Shown here: piece by piece, positions 38,613 to 48,263 of the stretch
Layout of the letters: each line of letters begins with the position of its first letter
Position numbering within the stretch: position 1 is the first letter of the stretch
Assembly (NCBI GenBank): GCA_963576725.1
Contig: OY755247.1
Span: forward strand, 18,627,957-18,691,956
DNA: 64,000 nucleotides
From: Azorinus chamasolen
Taxonomy: Eukaryota > Mollusca > Bivalvia > Cardiida > Solecurtidae
Direction: 5' to 3'
Translations under genes and position numbers: made by a program
Notes under the pieces: generated by a model
What the model was told of the DNA's origin: nothing
Databases searched by the model: none
What the model saw: the letters and a program-made list of their open reading frames with translations, nothing else

Positions 38613-39153
38613 ACTTTCCCTGTTCAATATCCATGTAAGAAATAATGACATCATGAATATTTATTAGCAGATTTTTTACAATGGTACATGAACACAGATT
38701 TTCTTGACCTTAGAAGAAACTGTGGAATCAGATCTATATTGTTCCATAAGCAAACAGAGCAAACCCTCATCAGATGGCTCCTGTATGAGCCTTCTAACCA
38801 GGTTTTGCTCTGTTTGCTTATATAGTAAAACCTCTCTATAATGGCCACTAAATTACATCAAGTACTTTGTGTTAAAGGCAGGTGGCTGCTTAAAGCAAGG
38901 TAAAAGTAAAACAACGCTCCTATAGGAGCGTTCTGTTTCACTTTCACCTTGCTTTAAGCAGCCACCTGCCCTAAATACCAACTAATTAACCATTTAGTGA
39001 CCGTTATAGAGAGGTCTTACTGTATAAAATAAATTATATAGATCTGATTCTACAGTCTCTGCCAAAGCTATAAATCCCGTGTTCATTATTCATTATAAAA
39101 AATCAGCTAGAAAATATTCATGAAGTTAATATTTTACTTCAGTAAAGGGTTAT
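38613..39153. mobile_element. Fold-back HP2 dimer split by PG1
   Basis: Left half in plus sense (TTCCCTGTTCAATATCC, GTGGAATCAGATCTATATTG), hairpin, then a minus-sense right half after PG1 (ATAGATCTGATTCTACAG to AGTAAAGGGTTAT). Both halves carry the AGATCTATA/TATAGATCT segment, making an inverted repeat. Confidence 0.78.
38823..39022. mobile_element. PG1 MITE, nested
   Basis: TAGTAAAACCTCTCTATAAT to GAGGTCTTACTG. The first base has decayed (C to T). Left hairpin arm lacks a few bases (AAACAACGCTCC against GGAGCGTTCTGTTTC). Confidence 0.86.
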
Positions 39154-39431
39154 GTGTGATAGAATAATGGCCACTTGACTAGACCAGGCCTTTTGTTGTA
39201 ATGGTAAACACTTGTGTGAAGTCTGATATGGATGGCTGTACTGATTTGGAAACTGAGACAAGATGTCAAAGTTTTTGCATGACAGAGGCAAAACCTTCAC
39301 TTCTTTTCTTTGAAAAACATAGAAGCTAAAATTAAAAGATTGTTGGCAAATGTTGTTACAAGTATTACACTAAAACCTCGATTAAATCCTTTGAAAGCTG
39401 AATTTTTCCAATTTGAATGGCCCATCATTGC

Positions 39432-39677
39432 TTAACCCTTTCCCTGTTCTATGTTTATTTCAAATTTTGATACCTACTGAATATTCATGTACAAAATAGT
39501 TAAAATGAAGTATGGTAGGTGGAACATTGTAGCCATTTTAGAAAGTAAAGAAGCAGATCTATCAAATTCCTTTAGGAAACAGAGCAGACCCTGATCAGAT
39601 CCTATAGGAGCCATCTGATCTGGGTCTACTCTGTTTGCAAATGCGTGAAAAGGCGTTTATATGAAGGAAAGGGTTAA
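39432..39677 (+). mobile_element. HP2b MITE, apical deletion
   Basis: TTAACCCTTTCCCTGTTC to AAGGAAAGGGTTAA. The left arm reads CAGATCCTATAGGAGCC, missing about five bases. Confidence 0.87.
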
Positions 39678-39867
39678 TCCTTTCCCTCATGAATATAAAC
39701 ACCTATTTATGCCTTTGCAGCCGTCTGATCAGGGTCTGCACAGTTTGCTTATGGAATTATATAGATATGATTCTACAAAAATATCCTATGTACATACGTC
39801 AATATAAAAATTCAGCTGATAAATATTCATTATTTCTTACATGAATATGCAACAGGGAAAGGGTTAC
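39674..39867 (-). mobile_element. HP2c MITE lacking one hairpin arm
   Basis: TTAATCCTTTCCCTCATG to CAACAGGGAAAGGGTTAC. TGCCTTTGCA joins directly to GCCGTCTGATCAGGG. Confidence 0.83.
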
Positions 39868-39877
39868 TGAGAGTGTC

Positions 39878-40076
39878 TTCAACCTCTTTGAATGAATCTA
39901 CCCAAAAGGTTCATTAACTAGAGAAAAGGATTTTTTTTAGAATTTTGTAATTTGAAACCATTGTGATAAATAGAGCATTTGCTCCTATAGGAGCAAATGC
40001 TCTATTTATTACAACGGTTTCAACAGGTGACTTATATAGGGGCGTAGAAAGGTATATTTATGGAGGAAAGGGTTAA
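39878..40076 (+). mobile_element. HP1 MITE, left end lost
   Basis: Begins TTCAACCTCTTTGAATG, has a perfect palindrome with TATA apex, and ends GGAGGAAAGGGTTAA. Confidence 0.87.
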
Positions 40077-40212
40077 GTATGAAATTTGCAAGAAGATTAT
40101 GAAAGACAAATAGTGCAGACCCAGATCAGAAATTTCCCTCGGGTGTCCTAAGATCTGGGTCTACACTGCTTGCATATGCCAGTACACCCATTTCTGACAT
40201 TCAAAGGGTCAA
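40077..40212 (+). repeat. HP8 copy
   Basis: ACAAATAGTGCAGACCCAG, damaged apex AATTTCCCTCGGGTGTCC, GGGTCTACACTGCTTGC, CATTCAAAGGGTCAAA. Confidence 0.62.
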
Positions 40213-40340
40213 ATCGTTGAAAACAGTAACTTATAGATGGCAATAACCTTGCATGCCAAGCATTTCACACACAGTATCAATATCATTATTGTTTTCATGC
40301 CTTGATAAGCAGAAGTTATTTCATTCAAAAAGGCAATGTT

Positions 40341-40716
40341 TTAACCCTTTCTCTGTTCTATGTTTATTTCAAATTTCATTTTCTACTGATTATTCATGGA
40401 CAAAATAGTTATAAAGAAATATGAAAGGTAGACGGTTGTAGCAATTTTAGAATTTTAGAAACAGATCTATCAAATTCCACTCGCAAACAGAGCAGACCCT
40501 GATCAGATGGCTCTTGTGAGCCATCTGATCTAGGTTAAGTCTGTTTGCAAATGCATGAAAAGGTAGATGGTTGTAGCAATTTTAGAAACAGATCTATCAA
40601 AATCTACTCGCAAACAAAGCAGACCTTGATCAGATGGCTCCTATATGATCCGTCTGATCTGGGTCTACTCTGTTTGCAAATGCATGAAAAGGTGTTTATA
40701 TGAGGGGTCCAGTTAA
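40341..40716 (+). mobile_element. HP2b MITE with tandemly doubled hairpin
   Basis: TTAACCCTTTCTCTG to GAGGGGTCCAGTTAA. A unit of about 135 bp beginning ATGAAAAGGTAGAYGGTTGT and holding the whole hairpin occurs twice (from about 40421 and 40554), so the element has two hairpins. Confidence 0.85.
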
Positions 40717-40740
40717 CTTAATATTGTACCCTTGTAAGTA

Positions 40741-40930
40741 AATGTCTGCAAAAACTGTTGTCAAGTTGTGATGCTGAAAGTTAATTTTTCCATCATTTTT
40801 CTTCACAAATCAGAATGTCAAACAGTTTGGAACATGATCAGATGCCAACTTACTCTGCATCTCATCTGGATCCAAACTGTCTGAATAGGCTATTACCAAT
40901 TTGCTGCTTGTATGCAGCAAAGAGTAGTTC
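40741..40930 (-). repeat. HP5 copy, partial
   Basis: AATGTCTGCAAAAACTGTTG, then GTCAAACAGTTTGGAACATG ... CATCTCATCTGGATCC, AAACTGTCTGAATAGGC. Confidence 0.65.
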
Positions 40931-40954
40931 AAAATGTCCACAATTTAACTTACC

Positions 40955-41415
40955 TTAACCCTTTACTCCATGAATATTCATGTAAGAAATAATGATATTA
41001 TACAGTAAAACCACGCTAATGCGACCACCAAAAAGGGGCATAATTCTGGGTGGCAGAGGCAGGTGGTAGCTTAATGCAGGACGAAAGTTATGCAGAAAGC
41101 TCCTCTAGGAGCTTTCTGCATAACTTTCACCCTGCATTAAGCAACCACCTGCTTTAGACAACATTAGTGGCTGTTTATTAAGTGGTCGCATTAGCGGGGT
41201 TTCACTGTATATGACTATTAATTAATTTAAGTTTTATTATAACACTTGAACATGGGAAATTTTAGAGATGGAAGAAACTATAGAATGATATCTATTTTTA
41301 TTTCATAAGCAAACAGAGCAGACCCTGATCAGACAGTTCCTATAGGAGCCATCTGATCTGGATCTACTCTGTTTGCAAAGGCATAGAAAAGTGTATTTGT
41401 GGAGAAATGGGTTAA
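40955..41415 (+). mobile_element. HP2a MITE split by PG2
   Basis: TTAACCCTTTACTCC to GGAGAAATGGGTTAA. PG2 sits within AATGATATTA-TA. Hairpin apex TTCCTATAGGAG, one mismatch. Confidence 0.86.
41003..41207. mobile_element. PG2 MITE, nested
   Basis: CAGTAAAACCACGCTAATGC to GCGGGGTTTCACTG with TA either side. Apex AGCTCCTCTAGGAGCT. Confidence 0.89.
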
Positions 41416-41659
41416 TACGTTGTATCTTTAATTCAACTTCCATAATCCTGGAAAAAAATGATTATGACTTGCATGTGTGAATATCTCATCATATTTCATG
41501 TGGTGGTTACTTTCGAAAGCTGAATCCTAACAAGAGCAATAATTGACTTTGAGTGTCACTTGGTCTGACATAATTATCACCCCACTGTCTAATAATGTCT
41601 GGCTAACCAAGCGGGCAAGACATAAATGGACTAAAATCTGATTACAGCACCAAGCAATG

Positions 41660-41786
41660 TTAACTCATTCCTTTCTTTAGCCTACCATAATTATGCCAAA
41701 TGCTTAGATAAACTTAGGCAAATAGTGTAGACCTAGATCAAACTGCTCCTAGCTGTTTGACCAGGGACTCTACACTGTCTGCTAGT
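41660..41786 (+). repeat. HP8-like copy
   Basis: TTAACTCATTCCTTTCTTTA, AAATAGTGTAGACCTAG, short apex CTGCTCCTAGCTG, GGGACTCTACACTGTC. Confidence 0.55.
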
Positions 41787-41870
41787 GATGTGCCGATTAA
41801 TCGCATTACTCGGCGATCACATCGTACAGGTTCCACCGCGATAATCGACGAAGGACAGGCCATCATAGAC
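41787..41870. repeat. Possible hAT terminal fragment
   Basis: GTGATGTGCCGATTAATCGC followed by further CGATTA/TAATCG words resembles the start of some hAT elements. Only one end is seen, so this is tentative. Confidence 0.35.
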
Positions 41871-42005
41871 TATTTATAAATAATCTTATGGAGACACATA
41901 CATACACTTTAGCAAACAGTAAAAGCCAGACAATACCAAAATCTTATTAGGTTTTAACACATTATTTGTCACATTGTTTTAACTGAAGAGAATTATTTTG
42001 TACTC

Positions 42006-42242
42006 TTAACTCTTCACTTGCTATTCGCGTCAATATACCTATCTGTAAATAGTGAAGACCCAGATGAGACAGCTCCTGCAGGAGCTGTCTCATCAGGGTT
42101 TGCACTATTTACAAATTTATTGTGCAACCAGTGCACTGCACAGCGAAATACGTGTACACAGTGAAGATATCTCTAATTATACAACAGGGCATGGGTAAAG
42201 AAGGAGAAATGTATTTTAAAATTCAGCAAGAGAAGGGCTAAG
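42006..42242 (-). mobile_element. HP7 MITE, complete
   Basis: TTAACTCTTCACTTGCTATT to AGCAAGAGAAGGGCTAA. Hairpin apex AGCTCCTGCAGGAGCT. The right flank with ACACAGTGAAGATAT matches the reference copy. Confidence 0.87.
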
Positions 42243-42574
42243 ATTAGAAACAGAGTTTACCCTATCAAATGTCATGTTTGGACAAAGAGACTGGTCTGGA
42301 TATACATTGATTGAAAACCTACAATCCATCTTTGGCCTTTACCCAAACTCAAATAAGCCTGCCATATAAGAATTTAATCGTGATTTTTTAATGATGATCG
42401 TGGACATGTACCGATGATTGTGTAAAATGTTTGGGTTTGATTCCCAACCAACACTACTATCTGCTACTTCAAGTAGGACAAGTTTTGATGGATCTCTGTG
42501 CCAAGGTTTGTTCTGAGTCAAACAAAAAGGAAAGAACAAATTGATAAGAAACTGATTAAGTTGTTTTTTGCACT
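42243..42574. other. No recognisable gene or repeat
   Basis: Nothing identified. The minus-strand short frame at 42339-42539 resembles nothing I know. Confidence 0.45.
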
Positions 42575-42995
42575 TATCTTATTTTCAAGAATAACATCTT
42601 TATTTTCTCCACCAAACTCTTATATTGTGATCACTCTTTAGAATCACCGCGAAGAGAGATGATTCACAAGAGGGTCACAACATAGGGTTTGGTGGAGATG
42701 TTTGGGTGTGAGAAGGGTTTGGTGGAGATATTTGGGTGTGCACCTTTAACCCATTACCTCATAAGCTATTTTTAGATCAAACCACTTTGAATAAATCTAC
42801 CAAAAAGGAGCATTAACTAGAGAAATGGAAAATTTTAGAATTTTGCAGTTTGAAACCATTGCGATAAATATTGCATTTGCTCCTATAGGAACAAATGCTC
42901 TATTTATCACAATAGTTTCAATAGGCGACCTTTACAGAGGCGTCAAAAGGCGTCAATATGAGGGAATGGGTTATTTGTTGCTCTGGGATGAGTTG
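42575..42995. mobile_element. PAL6 element with tail duplication, split by HP1
   Basis: CTCCACCAAACTCTTATATTG to ACAACATAGGGTTTGGTGG, with a diverged centre. GGGTTTGGTGGAGATRTTTG is tandemly doubled (42688-42741). After HP1 the PAL6 tail TTGTTGCTCTGGGA resumes. Confidence 0.8.
42746..42974 (+). mobile_element. HP1 MITE, complete, nested in PAL6
   Basis: TTAACCCATTACCTC to GAGGGAATGGGTTAT. Hairpin with a few mismatches (ATATTGCATTTG). Confidence 0.87.
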
Positions 42996-43002
42996 TGCAC
43001 AT

Positions 43003-43085
43003 CTTTGCAAATAGTTTGAGTTTAGATGAGATGGGTCGACAATTGACTCAGCATCCAATCAGGATTCAAACTATTTGACTCATAA
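43003..43085. repeat. HP5 palindrome
   Basis: CTTTGCAAATAGTTTGAGTT ... CAGGATTCAAACTATTTG. Confidence 0.6.
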
Positions 43086-43103
43086 CCATTGGGCTCTTAT
43101 TTT

Positions 43104-43335
43104 TTAACCTATTCCCTCATAGGCCATTTTTGGATTCAACCATTTTGAATAAATCTACCGAAAAGGAGCATTAACTAGAGAAAAGGATTCTTTTTAGAAT
43201 TTTGTAATTTGAAACCATTGTGATAAATAGAGCATTTGCTCCTATAGGAGCAAATGCTCTATTTATCACAATGGTTTCAACAGGTGACTTTTACAGAAAG
43301 GCGTAGAAAGGTGTATTTATGGAGGAAAGGGTTAA
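43104..43335 (+). mobile_element. HP1 MITE, complete
   Basis: TTAACCTATTCCCTC to GGAGGAAAGGGTTAA. Perfect palindrome, TATA apex. Confidence 0.91.
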
Positions 43336-43488
43336 AACAGGGCTATAATTTTTCAAAACAAAGGCAAATGTACTTTGAGTATTGATGAAAATGACCATTT
43401 TTCTACAAATAAAATTACTCAGTTTTGAAAGGATTAAGTATAGGTCTTCTGAACAGTAGGCAAACCCTTCAACACCAGAGCAGCGCCA

Positions 43489-43665
43489 ATAAACTCTTTG
43501 CACGCTAACCAATGCAAACAGTCTGAATCTAGATGAGAAACTGTGTACCTTAGCATCTCATCGGGATCCAAGCTGTTTGACAATTTGATTACATTTTTCG
43601 AAGAGAAATCAAATTTTCAAAATGGCAGCGAATGACATTATTTACAGACAACAATAACAAGGCAT
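43489..43665 (+). repeat. HP5 MITE, right end lost
   Basis: TAAACTCTTTGCACGCTAAC, AACAGTCTGAATCTAGATG ... CATCTCATCGGGATCC, AAGCTGTTTGACAATTTG. Confidence 0.72.
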
Positions 43666-43969
43666 GCATATTTTACAGTATCCTACAACTACTACTGCCA
43701 ATACTGTGGCAATACTCCCTGCTTTCAATCATCTGTAATGCCATTTTTCAATCAAGTCTGCGAACGTGTCAATTCTTATCAATAAAGATGACAGGCTTTC
43801 GCAATTCCATTTACGAGGCAAATGCGGAAATATATTATGAATTGTAAACAAACCAATTCACCCAATAACAAAAGAGAACATGACCATACTCTAAGCCAAT
43901 GCACTAAAATCTTCAAGCTGATGTTATCGAAATGTTATCAGCTCAATTGATCATGACCTAAAAACAAAC
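43666..43969. other. No recognisable feature
   Basis: Unidentified. The short plus-strand frame at 43632-43847 shows no family resemblance. Confidence 0.45.
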
Positions 43970-44120
43970 TCCATGAATATGCCTTTCTACACCTTTGCAA
44001 ACAGAGTAGACCCAGATCAGAAGGTTCCTCTAGAAGCCATCTGATAAGGGTCTGCTCTGTTTGCTTATGAAATAATATAGATATGCTTATACAGTTTCTG
44101 CCATGGCAAAACATTTCTTG
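43970..44120 (-). mobile_element. HP2a MITE, right end lost
   Basis: AACTCCATGAATATGCC, hairpin apex GGTTCCTCTAGAAGCC, GTTTCTGCCATGGC. Confidence 0.75.
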
Positions 44121-44190
44121 ATGGCCTTCTGATTATGGTCTACACTGTTTGTCATTCAAAATCTAAGGCCTTTTATACTGAATGAACTCT
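44121..44190 (-). repeat. HP8 right-half fragment
   Basis: GGCCTTCTGATTATGGTC, TACACTGTTTGTCATTC, AAAATCTAAGGCC. Confidence 0.55.
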
Positions 44191-44355
44191 TTATCTGATG
44201 AGAATCCACTGAAATATATTAGCAGACACTGTAGAATCAGATTTATATTATATTATCAGCAAACAGAGCAGACCCTGATCAGACGGCTCCTCTAGGAGCC
44301 GTCTGATCTGGGTCTACTCTTTTTGCAAAGGTGTATTTATGGAGTAAAGGGTTAA
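44191..44355 (+). mobile_element. HP2a MITE, left part short
   Basis: GACACTGTAGAATCAG, apex CTCCTCTAGGAG (44287-44298), GGAGTAAAGGGTTAA. First of four chained HP2 copies. Confidence 0.8.
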
Positions 44356-44547
44356 ATATATTAACATCAAGAATATTTATTACCTGATATTTTATAATTG
44401 CACATGAAGAGGAATGTTTGGCCTTGACATACACTGCAGAATCAGATCAATATAATTCCACAAACAAACAAAGCAGACCCTCATCAGACGGCTCCTACAG
44501 AGTCGTCTCTTCTAGCAGCGAAGGTGTCTCTATCAGGTACAGAGTTA
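44352..44547 (+). mobile_element. HP2 MITE, second in chain
   Basis: Shares TTAA at both ends. GGCCTTGACATACACTGC, damaged hairpin GGCTCCTACAGAGTC, CAGGTACAGAGTTAA. Confidence 0.75.
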
Positions 44548-44767
44548 ACCTTTTCCCTGTCTAATACTTACTCAAAGACAAAATATGTGTAATGAAATAT
44601 GGAAAGTTGAACATTTCAGCCATTTAGAAAGTAAAGAAACAAATCTTTCAAATTCCATTAGCAAACAGAGCAGACCCTGATCAGACGGCTCCTCTAGGAG
44701 CCGTCTGATCTGGGTCTACTCTGTTTGCAAATGCGTGGAAATATGTTTATATGAGGGAAAGGGTTAA
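44544..44767 (+). mobile_element. HP2b MITE, third in chain
   Basis: TTAACCTTTTCCCTG to GAGGGAAAGGGTTAA. Apex CTCCTCTAGGAG. Confidence 0.86.
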
Positions 44768-45008
44768 CCCTGTTCTGTATTCATGTAAGACATGATGACG
44801 TCGTGAATATCTACAAGCCCAATTTTCATAATATAAACTTTTCAAAGGAACTTTTTGCTTTATAACAAAATCTGTAAAATCAAATCTATATCATGTCAAA
44901 AGCAAACAGAGCAGGCCCTGATCAGATGGCTGCTATAGGCGATGTCTGATCTGTGTCTACTCTGTTTGCAAATGTGTGAAAAGGCGTTTATATGAGGGAA
45001 AGGGTTAA
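44764..45008 (+). mobile_element. HP2c MITE, fourth in chain
   Basis: TTAACCCTGTTCTGTATTC to GAGGGAAAGGGTTAA. Apex eroded (GGCTGCTATAGGCGATG). Confidence 0.84.
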
Positions 45009-45014
45009 ACACTG

Positions 45015-45212
45015 ATGATTTGTTTGTATTGATTAATGTTTGTTTCTGCTCACTACGGGTTAATTGGACGCCCCAGAGAGAAGGGAGGGGATACAGAGAA
45101 ACCCGGGCGAGATGCCCTACTCTTATTATCGACTGAGTTTCTCTTGTTCTTTTAGATGCCCAGTGTAAAGCACTGATACATTGGACCTCGGTTTATAGTC
45201 TCAACCGAACAC
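45015..45212 (-). mobile_element. SINE with Nin-DC-like domain, head missing
   Basis: Same family as 17.3 kb: CCCCAGAGAGAAGG, CCCGGGCGAGATGCCCTACT, and the complement of GACTATAAACCGAGGTC at 45184-45200. The tRNA-like head is absent. Confidence 0.75.
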
Positions 45213-45251
45213 TGATGAGCCATTCCAATATTCAGCATTCAAAATGTTTAG

Positions 45252-45475
45252 ATCTTTCCTTCATGTAAAAGCATTTGCACACCTCTCCAGATCAGACGGC
45301 TCCTGTAGGATCAGCGTCTGCTCTGTATGCTAATGGAATTTGAAAGAACTGTTCCTTTACTTTCTAAAAGGGCTACAATGTTCCACCTTATACCTATTTC
45401 ATTATACCTATTTTATCCATGAATATTCATTAGGTGTTGAAATTTGGAATAAACATAGAACAGGGAAAGGGTTAA
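45252..45475 (-). mobile_element. HP2b MITE, left end eroded
   Basis: TTTCCTTCATGTAAAAGC, hairpin GGCTCCTGTAGGATC, and ACAGGGAAAGGGTTAA. Confidence 0.8.
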
Positions 45476-45517
45476 ACAATGATAGACAACTCCCTGTCAA
45501 AGATTCAGCATTCAGAG

Positions 45518-45736
45518 TTAACCCATTACCTGAAAGGCTATTTTTAGACCCAACCGCTTTGATTAAATGTACTGAAAAGGAGCATACGGTATACTAGTAA
45601 AGATCGTGTCATTTTGAAACCATTGTTATAAATGGAGCATTTGCTCCTATAGGAGCAAATGCTCCATTTATCACAATGGTTTCACAAAGTGACTTTTAGA
45701 GTCGTCAAAAGGCGTCAATATGAGGGAATGGATTAA
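45518..45736 (+). mobile_element. HP1 MITE with paired hairpin substitution
   Basis: TTAACCCATTACCTG to GAGGGAATGGATTAA. Both hairpin arms carry the same change: AAATGGAGC on the left (G at 45634) and GCTCCATTT on the right (C at 45665). Confidence 0.9.
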
Positions 45737-45781
45737 TCAGCAGTTTACATTAGCAGCAATTTTAGCTATTTATGAGCTAAG

Positions 45782-45976
45782 GGCGAGTTCACATTAACGT
45801 TTGTAAACAGTTTGGAGCTGAACGAGACATCCAAGTAGCTTCACATTTCATCAGGATCCAAACTGCTTGAAACTCCCATCATGGCTTTGAAACAAAATGC
45901 ATGAAAACAATTCTTTAGATTTAACATCGATGAGACTTTTGGCGGGACAACAACTGCTTAGAGCCCTAAGAGTTAA
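45782..45976 (+). mobile_element. HP5 MITE, diverged
   Basis: TGTAAACAGTTTGGAGCTG ... TTTCATCAGGATCCAAAC, GACAACAACTGCTTAG, and CCCTAAGAGTTAA. Confidence 0.7.
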
Positions 45977-46192
45977 TCATTGATTGGACCAAGTCATAAT
46001 CACTCATGCAGGAAATGAATATAAATAGCGCATAGCAAGTGGGAACCAGTGACAGCCTTCCCATCAGACTACAGTGATGGCGAGACATTGATGAAATGAA
46101 CCACTAGAGTGCCTATGTAATGATTTTTTTCCTCTTAAGATTAATTGAGATCTAGATAGAGTTATTCTGAAATTGAATGAAAACTAAAACAT

Positions 46193-47000
46193 AAACAAGA
46201 GGGCCATGAGGCCCTGAAGCGATGAGATAACCTTCGGGGTGGGGCCATTTTTTACCCAGAAGTCATCATTTGTACAACCTGGATAGAGAACTATAAGGCA
46301 AAGCTGGATGCCATTAATTAAAGGTCTAAGCCTTAAGGTTTCAGAGAAAAGTAATATCTTATATTTTCCCCATGAAAAACTAATAAGTCCAAGGGCAGGG
46401 CCAAGTTTCACCCAGGGGTCGTAAGTTGAAAATTCTTCGCAGTGGACCACAAGGCAAAGCTACAAACCAAATATGGAAGGTAGGGGCCTTATGGTTTCAG
46501 GGACAAGGATTTTTTTTCTTAAGGATCTATTTGTGTAATCAGTTACATTACTGTAGGAGGAGTTGGACTCTTAAGATGTGTTCACTATATACTATCCCTT
46601 TCGTTCATATAAACATGTTTCCACGCATTTGCAAACAGTAGATCCAGATCAGACGGCTCCTATAGGAGCCATCTGATCAGGGTCTGCTGTGTTTGTGAAT
46701 TGATAGATATATGTTTCTCTACTTTCTAAAATGGTTACTGTGTTCCACCTTCCATATTTCATTATAACTATTTTGTCCATGAATATTCAGTAGATACTGA
46801 AATTTGGACTAAATGTAGAACAGGGAAAGGGTTAACTTAAATAGTGAAGAAAATTTATAGTCCTATAACTCTGGAAGAAATGGTCACAGCAAAAATTCCT
46901 TTATTTTATGTTCATGCATGTTCATCTGTGAAAGTTTGAAGTAAATCATCCCATTGGTTTATGTGAAAGCGCATGATTTGCTGGACGTACGGACATACAT
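46193..47000. repeat. Bivalve-type AAGAGGGCC repeat split by HP2b
   Basis: AACAAGAGGGCCATGAGGCC, CTGAAGCGATGAG and two diverged internal units each with AAGGCAAAGCT and TTATGGTTTCAG/TTAAGGTTTCAG. After HP2b it resumes with CTATAACTCTGGAAGAAATGG, ATGTGAAAGCGCATGATTTG and GGACGTACGGACATAC. I recognise the style from mollusc genomes; its class is unknown. Confidence 0.7.
46592..46835 (-). mobile_element. HP2b MITE, nested
   Basis: CTATCCCTTTCGTTCATAT to ACAGGGAAAGGGTTAA. Apex GGCTCCTATAGGAGCC. Confidence 0.86.
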
Positions 47001-47474
47001 ATGTATTGAAAAGACCAAGGCTGCATGCTTTCTAAAGCATACTACATGTACCTGGGATAAAACTGTTAGGGAAGCTCATTAGTTACAGAATTTTCTGCAG
47101 GACTCTCTCATAGTTACAAACTGTTTTTGTAGATGGTCAGAGATTATCAATACCATGCAAAGAGATGTAAAGTTCCTAGGAATGAAGCATGTCTCCAGTG
47201 ACAATAAGCCCTCACATATGTTTATACACTTTTTTCTAACCTCAATCTGACTTCTTTCATCGAAAGAGTCAAACGGCGTAGGTCTAACAGACATACCAGT
47301 TGTAATGCTGCTGGTTTTTCAATTACATCTTTTCCATACTTCCTTGTCTCTTTGTATGCTACAGAAGATTTTGTAATATCGTATATACTATAAATATTCA
47401 GATACCCAATCTACACTCTCGACCAGTATATAAGGCTGAATGTTTCGATATTAACAATTTTGATACATGTCACT
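47001..47474. other. No recognisable gene or repeat
   Basis: Unidentified AT-rich sequence. Confidence 0.5.
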
Positions 47475-47510
47475 TCAGGGGCCGTTTGATCTGGATCTGC
47501 ACTAAACTAT
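47475..47510 (+). repeat. HP8 right-arm fragment
   Basis: GGGGCCGTTTGATCTGGATC and TGCACTAAAC only. Confidence 0.4.
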
Positions 47511-47576
47511 AAGTTTGTCTGTGGAATATTTTAGGGTAATTTTTACAGTTTAGGTCCAGATTAGACAAAGAATTGT

Positions 47577-47828
47577 TTCTAAGCCCTTTACTCCATGAAT
47601 ATTTATGTAAGAAACAATGATGTCATGAATACTAATTAGATTGATTTTCAAAATGACATATTAACACATGAAATTTTTGCCAAAGCAGCAACTATTGAAT
47701 CACATCTATATCATTCCATAAGCAAACAGAGCAGACCCTGATCAGACGGCTCCTATAGGAGCCGTCTGATCTGGGTCTACTGTGTTTGCAAAGGAAAAGA
47801 AAGACATATTTATGAAGTAATGGGTTAA
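47577..47828 (+). mobile_element. HP2a MITE, complete
   Basis: CTAAGCCCTTTACTCCATG to AAGTAATGGGTTAA. Fully paired apex GGCTCCTATAGGAGCC. Confidence 0.85.
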
Positions 47829-47846
47829 AGTATCTGAATAATTCAT

Positions 47847-48060
47847 TAACTCTATGAATTATAATTCTCATATAAGACATAATGACATGATGAATATTAA
47901 ACAGACTATTGTTTTACAATGGCACATGTCCATGGCAGAAACTGGAGAATCAGATCAATATAATTCCATAAGCTAACAGAGCAGACCCTGATCAGCTGGT
48001 TCCCATCTGATCTTGGTCTACTCTATTTGCAAAGGGGTATTTATGGAGTTACGGGTTTAA
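47847..48060 (+). mobile_element. HP2a MITE with collapsed apex
   Basis: TTAACTCTATGAATTATAAT to GGAGTTACGGGTTTAA. The hairpin reads GATCAGCTGGTTCCCATCTG, the apical third being gone. Confidence 0.8.
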
Positions 48061-48263
48061 CCCATTCCCTCATATAGCCACCTTTTGATGCCTCAGTGCA
48101 AGTCACTTTTTGAAACCATTGTGATAAACATGGAGCAAATGCTCTATTTATCACAATGGTTCCAAAACTACAAAATTTCCTTTTTGATAGTAAATTTCTG
48201 CTCTTCAGTAGATTTATTCAAAGATATTGTGTCTAAAAATAGCCTATGAGGAAATGAGGTTAA
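48057..48263 (-). mobile_element. HP1 MITE with truncated arm
   Basis: TTAACCCATTCCCTC to GAGGAAATGAGGTTAA. TGTGATAAACATGGAGCAAA shows deletion of most of the left apical arm. Confidence 0.84.
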
